NCBI GenBank assembly: GCA_027924585.1
Contig: BSBM01000036.1
Location: 5,015,001-5,079,000, forward strand
Length of the DNA: 64,000 nucleotides
Reading direction: 5' to 3'
From: Larix kaempferi
Taxonomy: Eukaryota; Streptophyta; Pinopsida; Pinales; Pinaceae
Made by a program: the position numbers and the translations under genes. The notes beneath the pieces were generated by a model. That model was not told where the DNA came from, did not search any database, and saw only the letters and a list, made by a program, of their open reading frames with translations. Positions 32,001-44,454 of the stretch are shown in pieces; positions within the stretch are counted from its first letter, which is position 1, and every line of letters begins with the position of its first letter.

Positions 32001-33461
32001 TGTTGGGTCCAGGAAATACCCCTTTTTGGCTACCTCTAGTACACCTTTTTGCTCTAATTCCATCCTATTTTCATGAGCTATATCCATGTCTTTCCAGATC
32101 AACCTATAACATTGACAGGTATAATTTTCTATTACTTTATTTGTTTTTATGCCTAAGACTGTTAAAGATTATGGATCTTAGTCCTTGGTTTATACTAATT
32201 TTTGTGACTTTATTTATCCAAGGTCTAAAAGCGCAGGTGTATCAGCCCAGCAGTGCTAGTTGTGACTCTTCAACACCAGCTCCTCATATTCCAAGGGACA
32301 GCGCATCCTCCACGTGAGCTCAGATTTCCACTGTAACAGATCCCATTGAAGGAGAGTTTAGCTGCAACAGACAAGTGGCATTCCAGCTTTCAAGTCTGTT
32401 GATCCAATTTCCATCAAGATAGAAACATCCTTCGGTATTAACAGCACTATTCAACACGTTGTATCTGTTAGATGTAGCTGCGCAGCATGAAGATCATAGA
32501 TCTTCATTGTTGCGCTATTTTTGTGGATCTGAAACTTTCTTTATTTTTGTATAAATCCCAAAAGGCTCTCGTATCCTGGGGTTGGACAATCATTACTAAT
32601 GTAAGCTGTAACAAAGCATTGAAGCTCATGATCTTCCATTAATAATATGAGAGAAGAATTCTTCATTTCTGAGTTTTAATTAGTTGTGACTCTCGGCGTC
32701 TCTGTTAGAAGGCCAAGGCCCGCCTTCTCACAAAGATAGACGATTTAAGTAGGTAGAATAGTTTAAATTCATTTTTGTTGTGTGGTGTGGAATATTGCAA
32801 ACATTGTTGATAGCTGTAATAGAGATTAGCTTCCTTGCTGGTAGTTTACAATTGCATCTTGAATAGTTGTAGCAGAGTGGTGTGACAGTCGACTGTGTAG
32901 AACAATTCAATTAATTGAATGCGTGTTTTTATCAGTTGTAACAGCCAAGCTCGATCCCAATCAATTGGTAGTTATTTATGCTTTCTAGGACTTCCAGTAA
33001 TCATCAGTAGAGTTCAAGCTTGTATTTCAATTCTAGTTGTTGTTGTATCTTTAATTGCATACATAGATTATACAGATAATGTTGGAGTTGCAGTAGTCAC
33101 TAGATAGATCATTTTGGTAAAGGTTGAATGTTGTAGTTTGATGATTATAAGGATTTAACTTCTTGCAAAAGTAATCTCGTTTCATTTCATTATTAGATCA
33201 TTAACTTTCTGGATTGATTCTGTAAGAAGGATTGTTTCAATTGGAATTTGTAGATGTGTGAATTAGATTAGTTGCTTAGGGAATGAGTTGGTTGAGCATC
33301 TAGGTAGGATCATTACTTACATTCATTAATCAACTGCTTAATTTGTTTATGCATAGATTGTGCTTATTACCTTTGAAATAAAAGACCTCCCTGGGTTTGA
33401 CAATTTATATTGATCATTCTATGTGTTAGCTTTAATTAACCGACATATAGAATGGCCAACA
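32001..33461 (+). repeat. Element C 3' LTR (1,461 bp)
   Basis: Homologous to 16,683-18,147 over its whole length, with numerous substitutions, mostly transitions, and small indels. TATA-like box as in the 5' LTR. Confidence 0.93.
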
Positions 33462-35324
33462 AAAATTAGGTCCAAGGAAAAAGCAACTTGACAAAGAAAC
33501 ATCCATTGCACCTATGGTTCAGATTTCCTCAATGGCAAGTCCAAAAAGGGTGACAGAAAAGCTACAGGTTCAAAATTAGTCAATGAGGGTGAATTAGTTG
33601 AAGTGGATGACCACATTCATTGTACCTTGAATCCAATTCATGTTATAAAATAAGGTGGTGTGCCCCAATGCAAATATTTTTCTAGTATTGATATTTGTCT
33701 TGAGAGCTTTGTTTCTGAGAGGCTTGGGAGATGCACCCCTAGACAGATTTGGGAGATGTGCCCCATCCTTATTCCTGTCATAATCATAGTTCCAGTGCAG
33801 CCATTAGAGCATGACTTATAGTTATGATTCATCCATCATGATGAAGAACTCAAGCCTCCAGAGTTGATGCAGAGGCTAGTGCAAGTTTGAGGTGAAATTC
33901 CTGGTGAGATCCATACAAAGAAGTAAGATATGAGAGTAATTGTGCCCCTATGAGTTGTATTAGATGTTATCGAGCCATACATGAGCAACAAAAATTTTCT
34001 TCTTCTGTATATGGCTCTAATCCAATGGTTCTATCTCTTCTTTTCTTACTTCCATTTAATATTCCTTCTCTTATTTGTAAAAATCATTGAATATTGTGAA
34101 CTGCTTGTAATTTTGGATCATAGATACTTTCAAATTATTCCATATCATTCTAATTGGTCCTTAGAATAAATTTGAGTACCATTTAAGTTGTTTGTAACTT
34201 TCATTTTCAATGCTTTCTCTATGTTCATAGGAAATTACCTAGTTTTACAGTAATTGTCATAAAATGCATTATGTGAGCTCATTGGTATTTTTGTTAGTTG
34301 TTGCAGGTCCATCAGACCCTGATAAACCCATCCATAGACTTAAGACTGAAATTAATTACCCTCTGAGAGTGTTTGGGAAAGTCTGAAGAAAAACTAGTCA
34401 GCCATTCCTAGGTAGCGCAGTTGCCTATTTGGCCTCCAAACCCTATTCATTTTGCTTCTAAACACTTGTTTTATTGTTGTATCAGGTTGGGGGATATTCC
34501 ATATAGTTAAACCCGGGTTGGATTACTTTTATCAAGCATCAAATGCCTTAGGTTTCCACAAAAGTCCCTTGGATAATTGCCTTGTACCCTTGGGTTTAGC
34601 TCAAGGGGTCTACTCGAGCGTGAAGTACCTATAAAAGTGTTTTTGTCAAAGTATTGACTTGTTCATCCTACTTGCAGCCTTAACAGGTCATTAACTTCAT
34701 CTTGGGAGGATTTAGGAAGAGTTTAAGGTGGTTTGAATTTTTATGCTTGAATCCTAGTCAAATTAACTAGTTTTGTCAAAGCTATCTACTGTTGCTTAAT
34801 TTTTGCAAGCTTTTGGTGTTAATGTGCCTTTGAATTAGATTGATACATTACACTTTTGGTGGTCCAAAATATTCTAGTGGGGAGGTTTGATCTGGGAGTA
34901 TTTCCCACAATGACCAAAAATCAAATTATTAAAATGATGAACAGAAGCACGTCGTTTCATAGGGCTCGTCAAGAGCTTTCTGACGACACTTGTTTCCACA
35001 AAAATGGACTATGGATACAGAAGATATCGCATTCTAAAAATTTTGCAAGACAACAAAGTGGAAAAAAAAGGGGTGCCATGTGGCACCACTAAAAGGGTGA
35101 CATGTGGCCCATATGGTGCTTATGTGGCCACTTCTAGAGCACCACATGGGAGGTGACTTGGAAGGACAGGCTGAGTTGGAATCCAGTTGGTATCTACATG
35201 GGCCTATCAAAATATGACATGTGGTAGGTTGTTGTATAAGTGGAAACGACGTGGGCCAACTAGAGGCTTCCATGTGGCAGTCTGATTGGCCACATAATCT
35301 TCTTAGTTACCAAAAAATATGGAG

Positions 35325-35400
35325 GCAAGGAGGGTCAAACCCCTGACCTCCTGCCAAGCTCCATGGCCTAACTCCACGCGCCCTACCAATGCGTCACAAG
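35325..35400 (-). repeat. tRNA-like SINE head (first)
   Basis: On the minus strand, TGACGCATTGGTAGGGC (35,380-35,396) resembles an RNA polymerase III A box and GGGTTTGACCC (35,332-35,342) a B box, about 40 bp apart. Such pairs head tRNA-derived SINEs. There is no well-formed cloverleaf, so a working tRNA gene is unlikely. The body and 3' end are not defined. Confidence 0.4.
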
Positions 35401-35449
35401 TTTATGCTTATTACATTATGGGTGGATCTTCTATTTAAGGTTGATCCAT

Positions 35450-35650
35450 TGGCCTTTTTGAAAAAGGGGCAAACCAAGGGTAATTCCTCGACCCCGTGGA
35501 TGCCTACATAACTAGCGGCAGAACCTTGCACATAGTCCATGGGCTATGTGTTAAAACAAAAATGAAACAAAACATGTAAAGTGGATCCCATAGGATTTGA
35601 CCCCAAGGCTCCCGGTTTTAATCTTCCAACCTTACCACTATGCCAAATCC
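35450..35650 (-). repeat. Possible SINE with tRNA-like head (second)
   Basis: Minus strand: TGGCATAGTGGTAAGG (35,630-35,645, A-box-like), then GGTCAAATCC (35,593-35,602, B-box-like), followed by a body with ATCCACGGGGTCGAGGAATT and a T-rich end near 35,455. The layout fits a tRNA-derived SINE of about 200 bp. No target-site duplication was identified. Confidence 0.45.
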
Positions 35651-36173
35651 TTTAAGCTTGGAATAGATCCAGACCCCCAATTAGGCACGCCTCACATGGC
35701 CCCTGAAACGGCCACGATCACATTAATTAAACCACGGTCCTAGAGCGGCTGAAGGAAGTTGCGAGCACAAAAATCGATGCATGTCTGACTTGGAACCCGA
35801 GGCGGGCCCTACAATCTGTACAGGCGCAGAAAGGCTTTGTCTTGAATTGTGTGCGAGGGGAGGTCCTAGGAAAACCGTAGAGTGTTTATAATCATTTTTC
35901 ATGATTTTTCGAGATGAATGCAGTGGTGCATTCTTCTTTTGCAGCATTTGAAGAAATTAATAAAATTGGTCTCACTGGAAGGGTCTTGGAGACATAGTCC
36001 TTTATGCATGAACTTTGTTATCAATTATTGTCTCAAATTTTGGCTTACATCTTCATTATTGTTCATTATTTATGCTTATGTGCTCTTTTAAAATTTTCAT
36101 TTTAAAGCCTTCTTTAAAATTTAACTATTGGGGCATTCTTACATAGATCTTGGTTAATAAAGATCCTACAATT

Positions 36174-36648
36174 TCAAATCACTATGAATTGGGACTCAAG
36201 GGAGAGTCGATGCATGTCGACCAACACAGACCAATATTCGGCCAAATATGGACAATGGTGAGAGTAATGACCATATAAGCCACATATCACACAAGGATGG
36301 TTGGTACATAATGACTTGTTATGCACTTTGCGAATGTGAGAAAATTCCACCATGAAAACATGATCACCATCATCCAACGTCTACGTGTGAGTGCAGAGGA
36401 TGGGAAATGCTAGACAATGTTGGGTAGTGTGACCCAAAACATCGCACATGGTGCAAGGCAGAGGTGCTCGTGCTTCAGTATTAGGAGGAGGGTTCATGGA
36501 TTTGTTTGTTGCTACACGTGGAGTTTCCTTCATGGTATTTCCCCCACCCTTAATAGGTGGAATAGGGCAGTGGAGCCAGTGATATCATGGTGGGAAAACC
36601 TGGAGGTGTATTACTGGAGGTATCAATTGGTTTCACCGTTGTCAAAAT
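36174..36648 (-). pseudogene. Element J, downstream part: zinc-knuckle region of the Tat-like family, truncated
   Basis: Minus strand. CTMCDVLGHTTQHC (36,414-36,455) and CVICGLYGHYSHHC (about 36,270-36,311) match the second and third zinc knuckles of element A. Homology to A stops at about 36,180, so J is truncated there. Several stops and shifts break the frame. The upstream part of J is at 61,645-64,000; element E separates the two. Joining them restores the order protease, linker, knuckles seen in A. Confidence 0.8.
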
Positions 36649-37326
36649 TGTAAAATTAGTCACAGCAGATCTATTGAACAAGAAAATCAATCACAATGAT
36701 GTAAAACAAATTGGAGTAAAAACTGTGCAAGAGAGTTGCCTCATTGCTCTATAATCCAAAATGGTAGAATTACAATACAATATTGTCACAATGAGTGAGA
36801 AATTCGAATTAGCCAAGGAGGTCATTCGAATATACTGCATGGCATATCTTGGCTCCAACTAGGAGTCCTCATCATCAATCAGTGGTGGCCATCAATGCAC
36901 AAGTCACTGTCAAATAGGTGTCAAATTGAGTGTAATAAGTGTAACTGATGGTAAGTGGCACTAATCTAGGGATGGAGGCTCAGTGGAGGGTGCATGAGGA
37001 GTTAACTGCACTCATAATAGGTAGTCATGTCTCATCGGAGGTCAATCGTAGTGATAACTGCAGTGAGGAGTCAGTCTAGCCTCAAATCAAGGAAAGACCG
37101 GTGGCTAACTGAAGTAAACTGGAATGGTAGGTGAGAAACACGCCCTTCTTCAGTGGAAGGTGAGAACTGGGAACATGATAGGATAGGAGGGCTTAATCTG
37201 AGTGGAAAGTAGATCCCGAGTGCTGGGAGACTAAGGACTGGGTGCTGGAGGTACCATACTGATGATTGGGCAGCATGCGGATGCATGCATGCAAAGTACA
37301 TAAGTGAATGATGAGATATCCTAACA
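36649..37326 (-). repeat. Element E 3' LTR (678 bp)
   Basis: On the minus strand it begins TGTTAGGATATCTCATC and ends TAATTTTACA. It matches 60,951-61,644. The polypurine tract adjoins it at 37,327. Confidence 0.93.
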
Positions 37327-37341
37327 CCCCCCCCTCAAGCT
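37327..37341 (-). promoter_or_regulatory. Element E polypurine tract
   Basis: On the minus strand CTTGAGGGGGGGGG adjoins the 3' LTR. A nearly identical CTTGAGGGGGGG lies about 140 bp upstream, at about 37,470-37,482. Confidence 0.85.
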
Positions 37342-37499
37342 ATACTATGATGTAAAAAATAAAATGTAGGGCCTTGGTTATTGAGACCAAAGGTCACCCC
37401 AATACAATAATCCAAAAAATGTTGAAATAAGCTAAGTGATGAAAGAAGGAAAACCCAGTGGGAAGAAATCCCCCCCTCAAGATAAACATAAAAATGGAT

Positions 37500-40400
37500 C
37501 TAATCTGTCTCCACCATGATGGAACTCACCCCCAACAATGAACATAGGTAAGATAACTTCTTCTCAGTGAAGCTCTTGGTGAAGATGTCTGCAATTTTCT
37601 CATCGGTAGGGCAATATTGTAGAATGACGGTGTGATCATGCACCAACTCACGATTGCAGTGCATATGAATCTCAATGTGTTTGGTCCTCTACCGTTGAAC
37701 TAGATCGGTGGAGATCTTAATAGCACTTTGATTGTCACAAAATAGGACATTCAAAGTAGTGCTACCAAAATCAAAGTCGGAAAGAATACCCTGCAACCAA
37801 ACTGCCTGAATGCAGGCATTGACTGCCCCTCGATACTCTGCCTCTGCTGAAGAAAGTGCAATGGCTTCCTACTTTTTACTGACCAGAAAATAGGCCCATG
37901 TCCAATCATGAAAACATATCCAGAATTGTACTTCCGATCTATGCTATCACCTGCCCAATCTGAATCAGTAAAACCAATGAAATCTAGCTCAGAATCTGCA
38001 ACATAATGTATGCCAAAATGTTTCGTACCTTGCACATACTGCAAGATCCACTTGGCTGCCCGCCAATGAAGCTCATGGGGCTGTTGCATATACCTTGATA
38101 CAGCAATCATGGCATAATATATATCATACCTTGAGTGTTTCAAGTATAGTAGTGAGATAATCAACTGTCGATACATAGTGCAATCTGCAAGCGGTGTAGT
38201 ATTTCCCTCTTCAAGACTGATTCCTGAGAGGAATGGGAATGGAGAAGCCTTACATTCTGCCATATTAAACTTTAATAGCAGGTCTTTAGCATACTTTTTC
38301 TGAGATAATGTTATCCCATCAAAATTTTGAGCTATCTCCAAGCCCAAAAATTGCTTAAGGAAGCCCAAATCGCTCATATCAAAAGCTAAATTTAAAGTGG
38401 TTTTCAGCTTGTTAATTGTAAGGAGAGTGCTACCAGTAATGAGAAGATCATCAACATATAAAACCACAATAAAAAAATTACCTTTAACATGTTGTAGGTA
38501 CACATTAGGATTAGATTTGCATCTTTTGAAATTCTGAGAAAAAAGGAAGGAGTCCATCTTTGTGTACCAAGCTCTCGGGGCCTGTTTCAATCCATACAAA
38601 GATTTATTCAATCTGCAAACTAATGATGGATCTGATATGTATCCTTCTGATTGTTTCATATATACCTCTTAATCAAGGTCTCCATGTATAAAATCACTCT
38701 TCACATCTATATGGTACACTTCCCAGTGCTTGCATGCGGAAATGGCCAAAACTAGGCAAATGGAATCCATCTTTGCAACCAGTGCAAAGGTCTCAGTGTA
38801 GTCCACACCTTGGACTTGGGAGAAACCTTTTTCCACCAACCTAGCTTTGTATTTGCTGATAGAACCATCAGTAGCAACCTTCGTGCGGCAGATCCACTTG
38901 CATTGAACTAATTTTCTTCCAGGTGGAAGAGAAACTAGCTCCCATGTATTGTTCTTTTGAAGAGAACTGTACTCTTCATCCATGGTAGTTTTCCATCGTG
39001 GATCTCGGTGGGCATGATAGTATGATTTGGGATCTAAACAAATCATCAAATAAAATTTCTTAGATAATAATGGATCAGAATATGAAAGAGCCATACCTGC
39101 TCTTTGAAAGTCCGCTCTTTGAAATTCTGCTCTTGTTCTCCTTGGATCAGCAGGATTTCCAATGTTTGGAGCAGCAGATTATAGAGTGTTTTGAGCCCAC
39201 TTTGGTAACTGAGGAGGATCATTATGGTCTAATTCCGAACCTGATATGTCATGGCCATCAAATTCTGATATAATATCATAGATATTAGATCCAATTCTTT
39301 CTTCATATTCACTTGAATCTTTTTCTTGTGGACGGTGCAGATCGGCAGTGTTTTCCTCAACTAGTTTCAGATCTGGCAGCGGTTCTTCAAACTTCACACT
39401 TCACTCTATGAATACCTTTTTGGATATGATATTCATGATTTTATATGATTTTGATTCTTCCCCATATCCTATTAGGATACATTCAATACTTTGTGGATCC
39501 AAAGCTTTCCTCTTATCAGAAGGAATTCTAGCCCATGCAGTGCAGCCAAAAACCCTCAAATTGGACACATCCGTTTTGCGACCAAAGAATGCTTCGAAAG
39601 GAGTTTTACCTTTCACAGATGAATGTGGAACTCGGTTATGAATGTATGCAGCAACATTAATGGCTTCAGCCCAAATATTTGCAGCCAAACCTTTTGACTC
39701 AAACATGTAGGTAGCCATCTCTTTCAGTGACTGATTCTTCCTTTCCGCTACACCATTCTGCAGGGGTGTGTAGGGAACTGTATGTTGGATCTGAATTCCA
39801 CTTTCAACACAAAGTTGCAGCAACTCAGTATTGATATATTCTCTGCCATTATCAGATCTAAGAGCTTTGATCTTTCTCTCAGTGGCGGTCTCAAAAAAAT
39901 CCTTAAAATCCTTGAATTTTCCAAGCACTTCTAACTTGTTTTTGAGAAAAAATACCCACGTAAAGCGGGAGAAGTTGTCAATGAATGTCAAAACATACCT
40001 TGAACCATTCATGCAAATATTTGGTAGTGGACCACTGATATCAGAATGTATAAGGCCCAAAATAGTAGAAGCTTTGCTAGCTTTGCCGTGGTCGAACTTG
40101 TGCTCAGGATGCTTCCCAACAATGCAACCGGGGAAAATTCCCTTCGAGGAACGGAGTTGCGGAAGACCATCAACCATGGATTTCTGTTGTAACAAAAACA
40201 AATACTTGTAATTAAGGTGTCCAACCCTTTCATGCCAAATCCTACTAACCTCGTTTCCATGAGTGAGGAGATCAGTGGGCTTTTCAAGCGGCACAAAGTG
40301 AGAAAACTCATAGTATTTTGCAGTGTGGTTTGCCTTTCTGACTACAATAAGTCTTCCACTTTTGATATAAAAAATTTCGACATTGTTAGGGCTGAATGTA

Positions 40401-40846
40401 ACTTGCTTCGGTTCACCGGTGTGTGTCATTAGATACACAGAAAGTAGATTTGAAGCCAAGGAAGGCACATAGAGAACATTCTGGAAGCTTCCATGCTCTA
40501 CATTGATGGTACCTTTGCCCTTCGAATAAATTTTTGAGTCATCTCCCAAATGGATGGGGATGGAGCTGTTTGGATCAAATGAAGAAAAAGAGTCAATATT
40601 TGCAGCCATATGATTCGAGGCACTGGAATCTATCAGTAGAGTGGTGGTTTTGAAACAGTTTCCATGAGTGCTTGACCTCTTTCATGATCATCATTTCTAT
40701 CCTTATTTCGTGCACCGTTGGGAAGACATATGTTATTCTTTTCCAAAAGGAGGGCCATTTGATCTATTGTTTCTTCATGCATGAACTTTCAGGATGAAAG
40801 CCACGGTTGCAATATGAACACTTAGATTTTTCTTTACCCTCTTTAC
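37500..40846 (-). pseudogene. pol: Element E zinc knuckle, protease, integrase, RT and RNase H
   Basis: Minus strand. Order: zinc knuckle CSYCNRGFHPESSC (about 40,815-40,775), a frameshift, protease-like LLIDSSASNHM (about 40,639-40,607; D-S-S instead of D-S-G), a GAG-pre-integrase region whose first zinc cysteine is lost, integrase with IHSDISGPLP, LRSDNGREYI and NGVAERKN (all three catalytic residues present), RT with the intact catalytic YVDDLL (about 38,465), and RNase H (DSDWAG, AEAEYRG, CDNQSAIK). From 40,609 to about 37,880 it is one frame, broken by stops at about 39,398, 39,172 and 38,668. A one-base frameshift near 37,870 splits RNase H. Pol ends with a TAG at 37,500-37,502. Mostly intact but inactive. 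Confidence 0.9.
40842..40846 (+). repeat. Target-site duplication of element F, left copy
   Basis: TTTAC precedes the 5' LTR of F and is repeated exactly at 59,819-59,823. The E gag frame rejoins across it. Confidence 0.95.
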
Positions 40847-41492
40847 TGTTGATGTATATGTAACTTCGGAATGTATTTCATTTATATGTATATTGTATTC
40901 CTATAGAGATGTTATTATTCCTCTATACGGAAGTGTCGTCATTTATATTGTAAGTGTCATAACTTATACTTGATGGGTTATTAGACCACCTTGTTGGGGT
41001 CAGCCCTGTATAATTCATGTGGGTCAAAGGGTTATTATACCACCCTATTGGGGGTCGACCATGTGGGTCAAAGGGTTATTAGACCACCCTAGTGGGGGTC
41101 GGCCCAGTCAGCATTATGTTAAGTGGTTAAGTTGAGGCCGACCTAATTGAGTAAAGGTCAAGTCAAGTTAGTGTATAAATAGAGAGTGTGTCTCTCTCAT
41201 TTTATACATTCTATTCTCTCACTCACACTTGGGAGAGTGGCACACTTGTGGAGGAGGAGGCTCCACTGCTAGGAGAAGACTATCTCTTGTATTCTGGTTG
41301 TATCATTGCTCTATCTATCTCTGAGGAAGTTATTGGGGTTTTTCACCTTTATGGTTTTCCCCAAGTAAACTTTGTGTCTCTTGTGTGCTTGCATTATTGT
41401 GTCCATGATTGATATGTTGTAGATTTGCTGTACATGTTGTTCACTCAGTTAAGATCATAGATCAGATTGAAGTAAATTCTGAAAATTTAACA
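40847..41492 (+). repeat. Element F 5' LTR (646 bp)
   Basis: Begins TGTTGATGTATATG and ends GAAAATTTAACA. It contains three diverged tandem copies of a unit of about 55 bp around GGGTTATTAGACCACC (about 40,976-41,105) and a TATA box TATAAATA at 41,175-41,182. Confidence 0.95.
41175..41182 (+). promoter_or_regulatory. TATA box in element F LTR
   Basis: TATAAATA, followed by GAGAGTGTGTCTCTCTC, which is a plausible start region. The same motif is at 59,500-59,507 in the 3' LTR. Confidence 0.65.
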
Positions 41493-41504
41493 TGGTATCA
41501 GAGC
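41493..41504 (+). promoter_or_regulatory. Element F primer binding site (initiator tRNA-Met)
   Basis: TGGTATCAGAGC adjoins the 5' LTR end. Confidence 0.92.
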
Positions 41505-43800
41505 TAGCCTGAAAGAAGGCATGATATGGCATGTATGACACTTGTTGCACTTACGATGCTAGGGCTTGATATAGAAAAAACCAGTCATCGTAGTACTTTC
41601 ACTATAAATCCATTTTGGCGATGTTTTCAAATCTGAAATCTTTACAGGAAAAATATTAAATCCCCATGTACTTTGTATCCAAAGTAAAACCTCTAATTCG
41701 TTGTACTTTGTGATTTATGATCTATACAATATAGGGTTTCTGCCTCTTCCAGATCTGAGTCAAAATCAGGTGACCTTGGGAAAAAGGTCATAACTTGGTC
41801 TAGGAAGCTCCAAATGAAATTTCGTAAAACATGACAGGTAGTACATAGACTGTAATATCTCAAGAAAATTTTTCAGAGGCTGAAGTTGAACCAGTGACAC
41901 GTGGCACTCCGTACAAGTTCGCTCTCATGTATTATCTCATAAACAAGTCACATTGCGACACTTGGCATAACTCTCTCTCAGAGAATCCAATTGTGGTCAG
42001 ACCTGTTGAGATGGAAAGATGACAGGTCGTGCTATCTCAGGAACCTTTTTCAGACCCTATGGATCGAAAATTTTGGAGTTACACCAGAAACAATCAGGTA
42101 CATATTTCTGTCAAAACAGAATTATTTTTTAGTACCTTCATTCATGGCTTCCAAAATTTAGGGCTTCGGAGAAAGTTGGAATTTTTGTAATCGGAGACCA
42201 CGGCTGGATGATACTCATCAAAATAGAAATTTAGAGACCAATATCATAATTTTTGGTTGGGCAGAAGGTCGAGCTTGATCAGACCCTAGTTCGGGACTTT
42301 GATCAGAAAAGTGGAAAATTAGGGCTTCTGCAAAAATGGGAATTTTTGAAATCTGTGACCACGGCTGGAAGCTCCTCATAAAAATAGAATCTTAGAGCTT
42401 TGGAACAAACCTTTTGATTGGGAAGAAGAGTGGGCTTCATCAAACCCTAGTTTGAGGTCACATCCAGCGAATCTGAAAGTTTCAAAGGCAAAATTGAGGA
42501 GTGAAACTTTGCAGTTTTCAAATTCTGAATATACCAGCTTGATCAGCTCATCAAGGTGCATATTTCTATCCTTTCGAAAGTTTGAAATTCAAATTTTGAA
42601 TTTTTAGGGTTTCTCTAACAAACCCTATTACAACTCAAGATCCAGTTCCTGCAAATCAAGTGGATTGGGTTAATCCTAGAAGAGGATGGATTGGTCACCT
42701 GCATAAGTGAAGAAGTTCCTATTTTAGAGGGAGATGAGGCTAAGGCCTTCCATAAGAAGATTACAAGCAATCTTGATAGGTATGGCTTACAAGTATGTTT
42801 CGCATTCTGTTCATGATTAAGTTTATGGTATGTTTGTCTTCATGTTATTACGGTTAGTACAATCTTGATTTTAGATTTGTTGTATCACCTTAACAAAATT
42901 ATGAATGCATGATAGAAGATATTCATTGGTTAGGGTGTCGACACTTATGATTGTACTAATGCATTATGGTGTTGTATGAGGTTTATGTTGTCTGCTAACA
43001 TAAAAGGTACACCAAGAAAGACAAATCATGTTCTACTTCAAGAACATATGCTCATGGTGACATGAAGACAAAGATTCATCCATTGTCATGGATCACATAG
43101 AAGATCTACTTTCGAGGTATGTATAACTTGGTCATACAATGGTTAACTTATGAGACATGCAGGTTACTAGCACAAGTCACTGAAGAGAACTAGAAGACAT
43201 TATGCGGGTATGTTAGACATAACTAGCTAGCATGCTAATCTAGGTATGTTTTTCCTATATCAAGCTAGAATCCTACCTTGTGTTAGGATCTTATACTATT
43301 GTGTTGTTGATAATGATTATTAATGAAGTCATAGGTTTGAATAATCATGGTTCTATGCATATTATGTTTCTTACCATAATTGATGATATGAATAACCAAA
43401 AGAATCATGAAGGTATAGGTTTGAATAATCACAGGTTTTATGCATATTATATCTCTTATCTTGATTGATAATTCAACTAACCAGAAGAGTCCTATGATCA
43501 AATAAGAAAATGTATGAGTAAAAGAAGACTTCCCTGAAACCTTGAATACTAATGTTTATTATCTGTGAATGATCATGAATATACATGTTTAAGATTATTG
43601 TGTTTTGATAGTATTAAGATTATACTAATAAATGTGTGATTATGTATGAGACCTCAAGGATAACACAATGATGATACTAATAAGCATGCATAGTGATTAA
43701 GGATGTATGTAAGTTCAAGGACAGGTAATCCAGGAAGCAAAGATCAAGAGGGAGCACACTCTAGTTGTTCCTGCAAGAAAGCAAAGGAGCACACTTCAGT
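41505..43800 (+). other. Element F internal region without recognisable gene
   Basis: About 2.3 kb where gag and protease should be. No zinc knuckle, protease motif or long frame was seen. Similar blocks recur twice at about 42,130-42,230 and 42,300-42,400 (GGGCTTC...AAA..TGGGAATTTTT and GACCACGGCTGGA), an old local duplication. Either gag is too decayed to recognise or it was replaced. Confidence 0.6.
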
Positions 43801-43925
43801 AGTTTCTGCAAGGATGCAGATATTCAGAGGGAGTTGACCACTTATCACAATCCACATAAGAATGGAGTTGTAGAAAAGAAGCAAAGACTGAGAGGGATTC
43901 AACCCAACAAACACACAAAGATAAG
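43801..43925 (+). pseudogene. Element F integrase remnant
   Basis: A short stretch reading TTYHNPHKNGVVEKKQRLRG corresponds to the third catalytic block of Copia integrase, in which the glutamate follows NGV. The flanks are not recognisable. It is in the expected place, upstream of RT. Confidence 0.6.
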
Positions 43926-44454
43926 TATTTGAATTGTCATTACTTGCATATTTTATTGTTTAAATAATATTGTTCAATAATGTATATAATGATGTTTCCT
44001 AGAATTAGGTTGTGTATTATGCATATTAGAATAGTTGCATTGATGAACCGTATACTACTAATATGCATGGGTAAGTGGCCAATGGAACTGCACAACATTC
44101 CATCGCTACTTATCTAGAATGTAACCTCTTTGCTGACATGTTGGGAGTTGTGCACACTCTTAACAATGTTCTAGTAGAGATTGGAAGGCATCTAGAAAGT
44201 TATGGGATATGGATAAATGTTGTATTGAAGCATTGGCTAAGATAATTGCATGACTGTATGACATATTTCTTTATGTGTAAGAATTTGTTTTGAAAACTAT
44301 GAGATGTTTTCTAATCATGCAATTTAACTTGTTGTGTAGGAAAGATCGTATGTCATCACCTACAAAAGAAGAACTACAACATTTGTTCAACAACAAAATT
44401 ATCTATTGAAGATATTGAAGTTCCCAGGATATGGGAAGAATGCCATGATCCGTC

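Larger units (their letters stand above)
16683..33461 (+). mobile_element. Element C: Athila-like Ty3/gypsy element, 16.8 kb including nested D
   Basis: Two LTRs of about 1.46 kb, each starting TGTTGGGTCC and ending GGCCAACA, enclose a primer binding site of the tRNA-Asp type, gag-pro, RT-RNase H, integrase (cut by D), a 41-bp tandem array, a long accessory frame and a polypurine tract. The flanking five bases are GAAAT (16,678-16,682) and AAAAT (33,462-33,466), a target-site duplication with one change. Without D, C is about 13.7 kb. The LTRs differ at many positions, so C is clearly older than G. It sits in the 3' LTR of element I. Confidence 0.92.
33462..36173 (+). other. Intergenic stretch between nests; no gene seen
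   Basis: About 2.7 kb without credible coding frames. Its first part may be the continuation of the element I 3' LTR beyond C, but I could not prove it. The only structured parts are two tRNA-like heads on the minus strand (35,325-35,400 and 35,588-35,650). Confidence 0.5.

Noticed and set aside
35325-35650. Functional tRNA genes
   Set aside because: Only box-like promoter motifs are seen. No complete cloverleaf or proper acceptor stem could be paired.
40976-41105. Possible hairpin or regulatory RNA in the F LTR
   Set aside because: The structure seen is direct repetition of a unit of about 55 bp, not inverted repetition.
43280-43501. Overlapping ORFs on both strands in F
   Set aside because: They come from a local duplication of an AT-rich segment (GGTTTGAATAATCA twice), with no protein motif.
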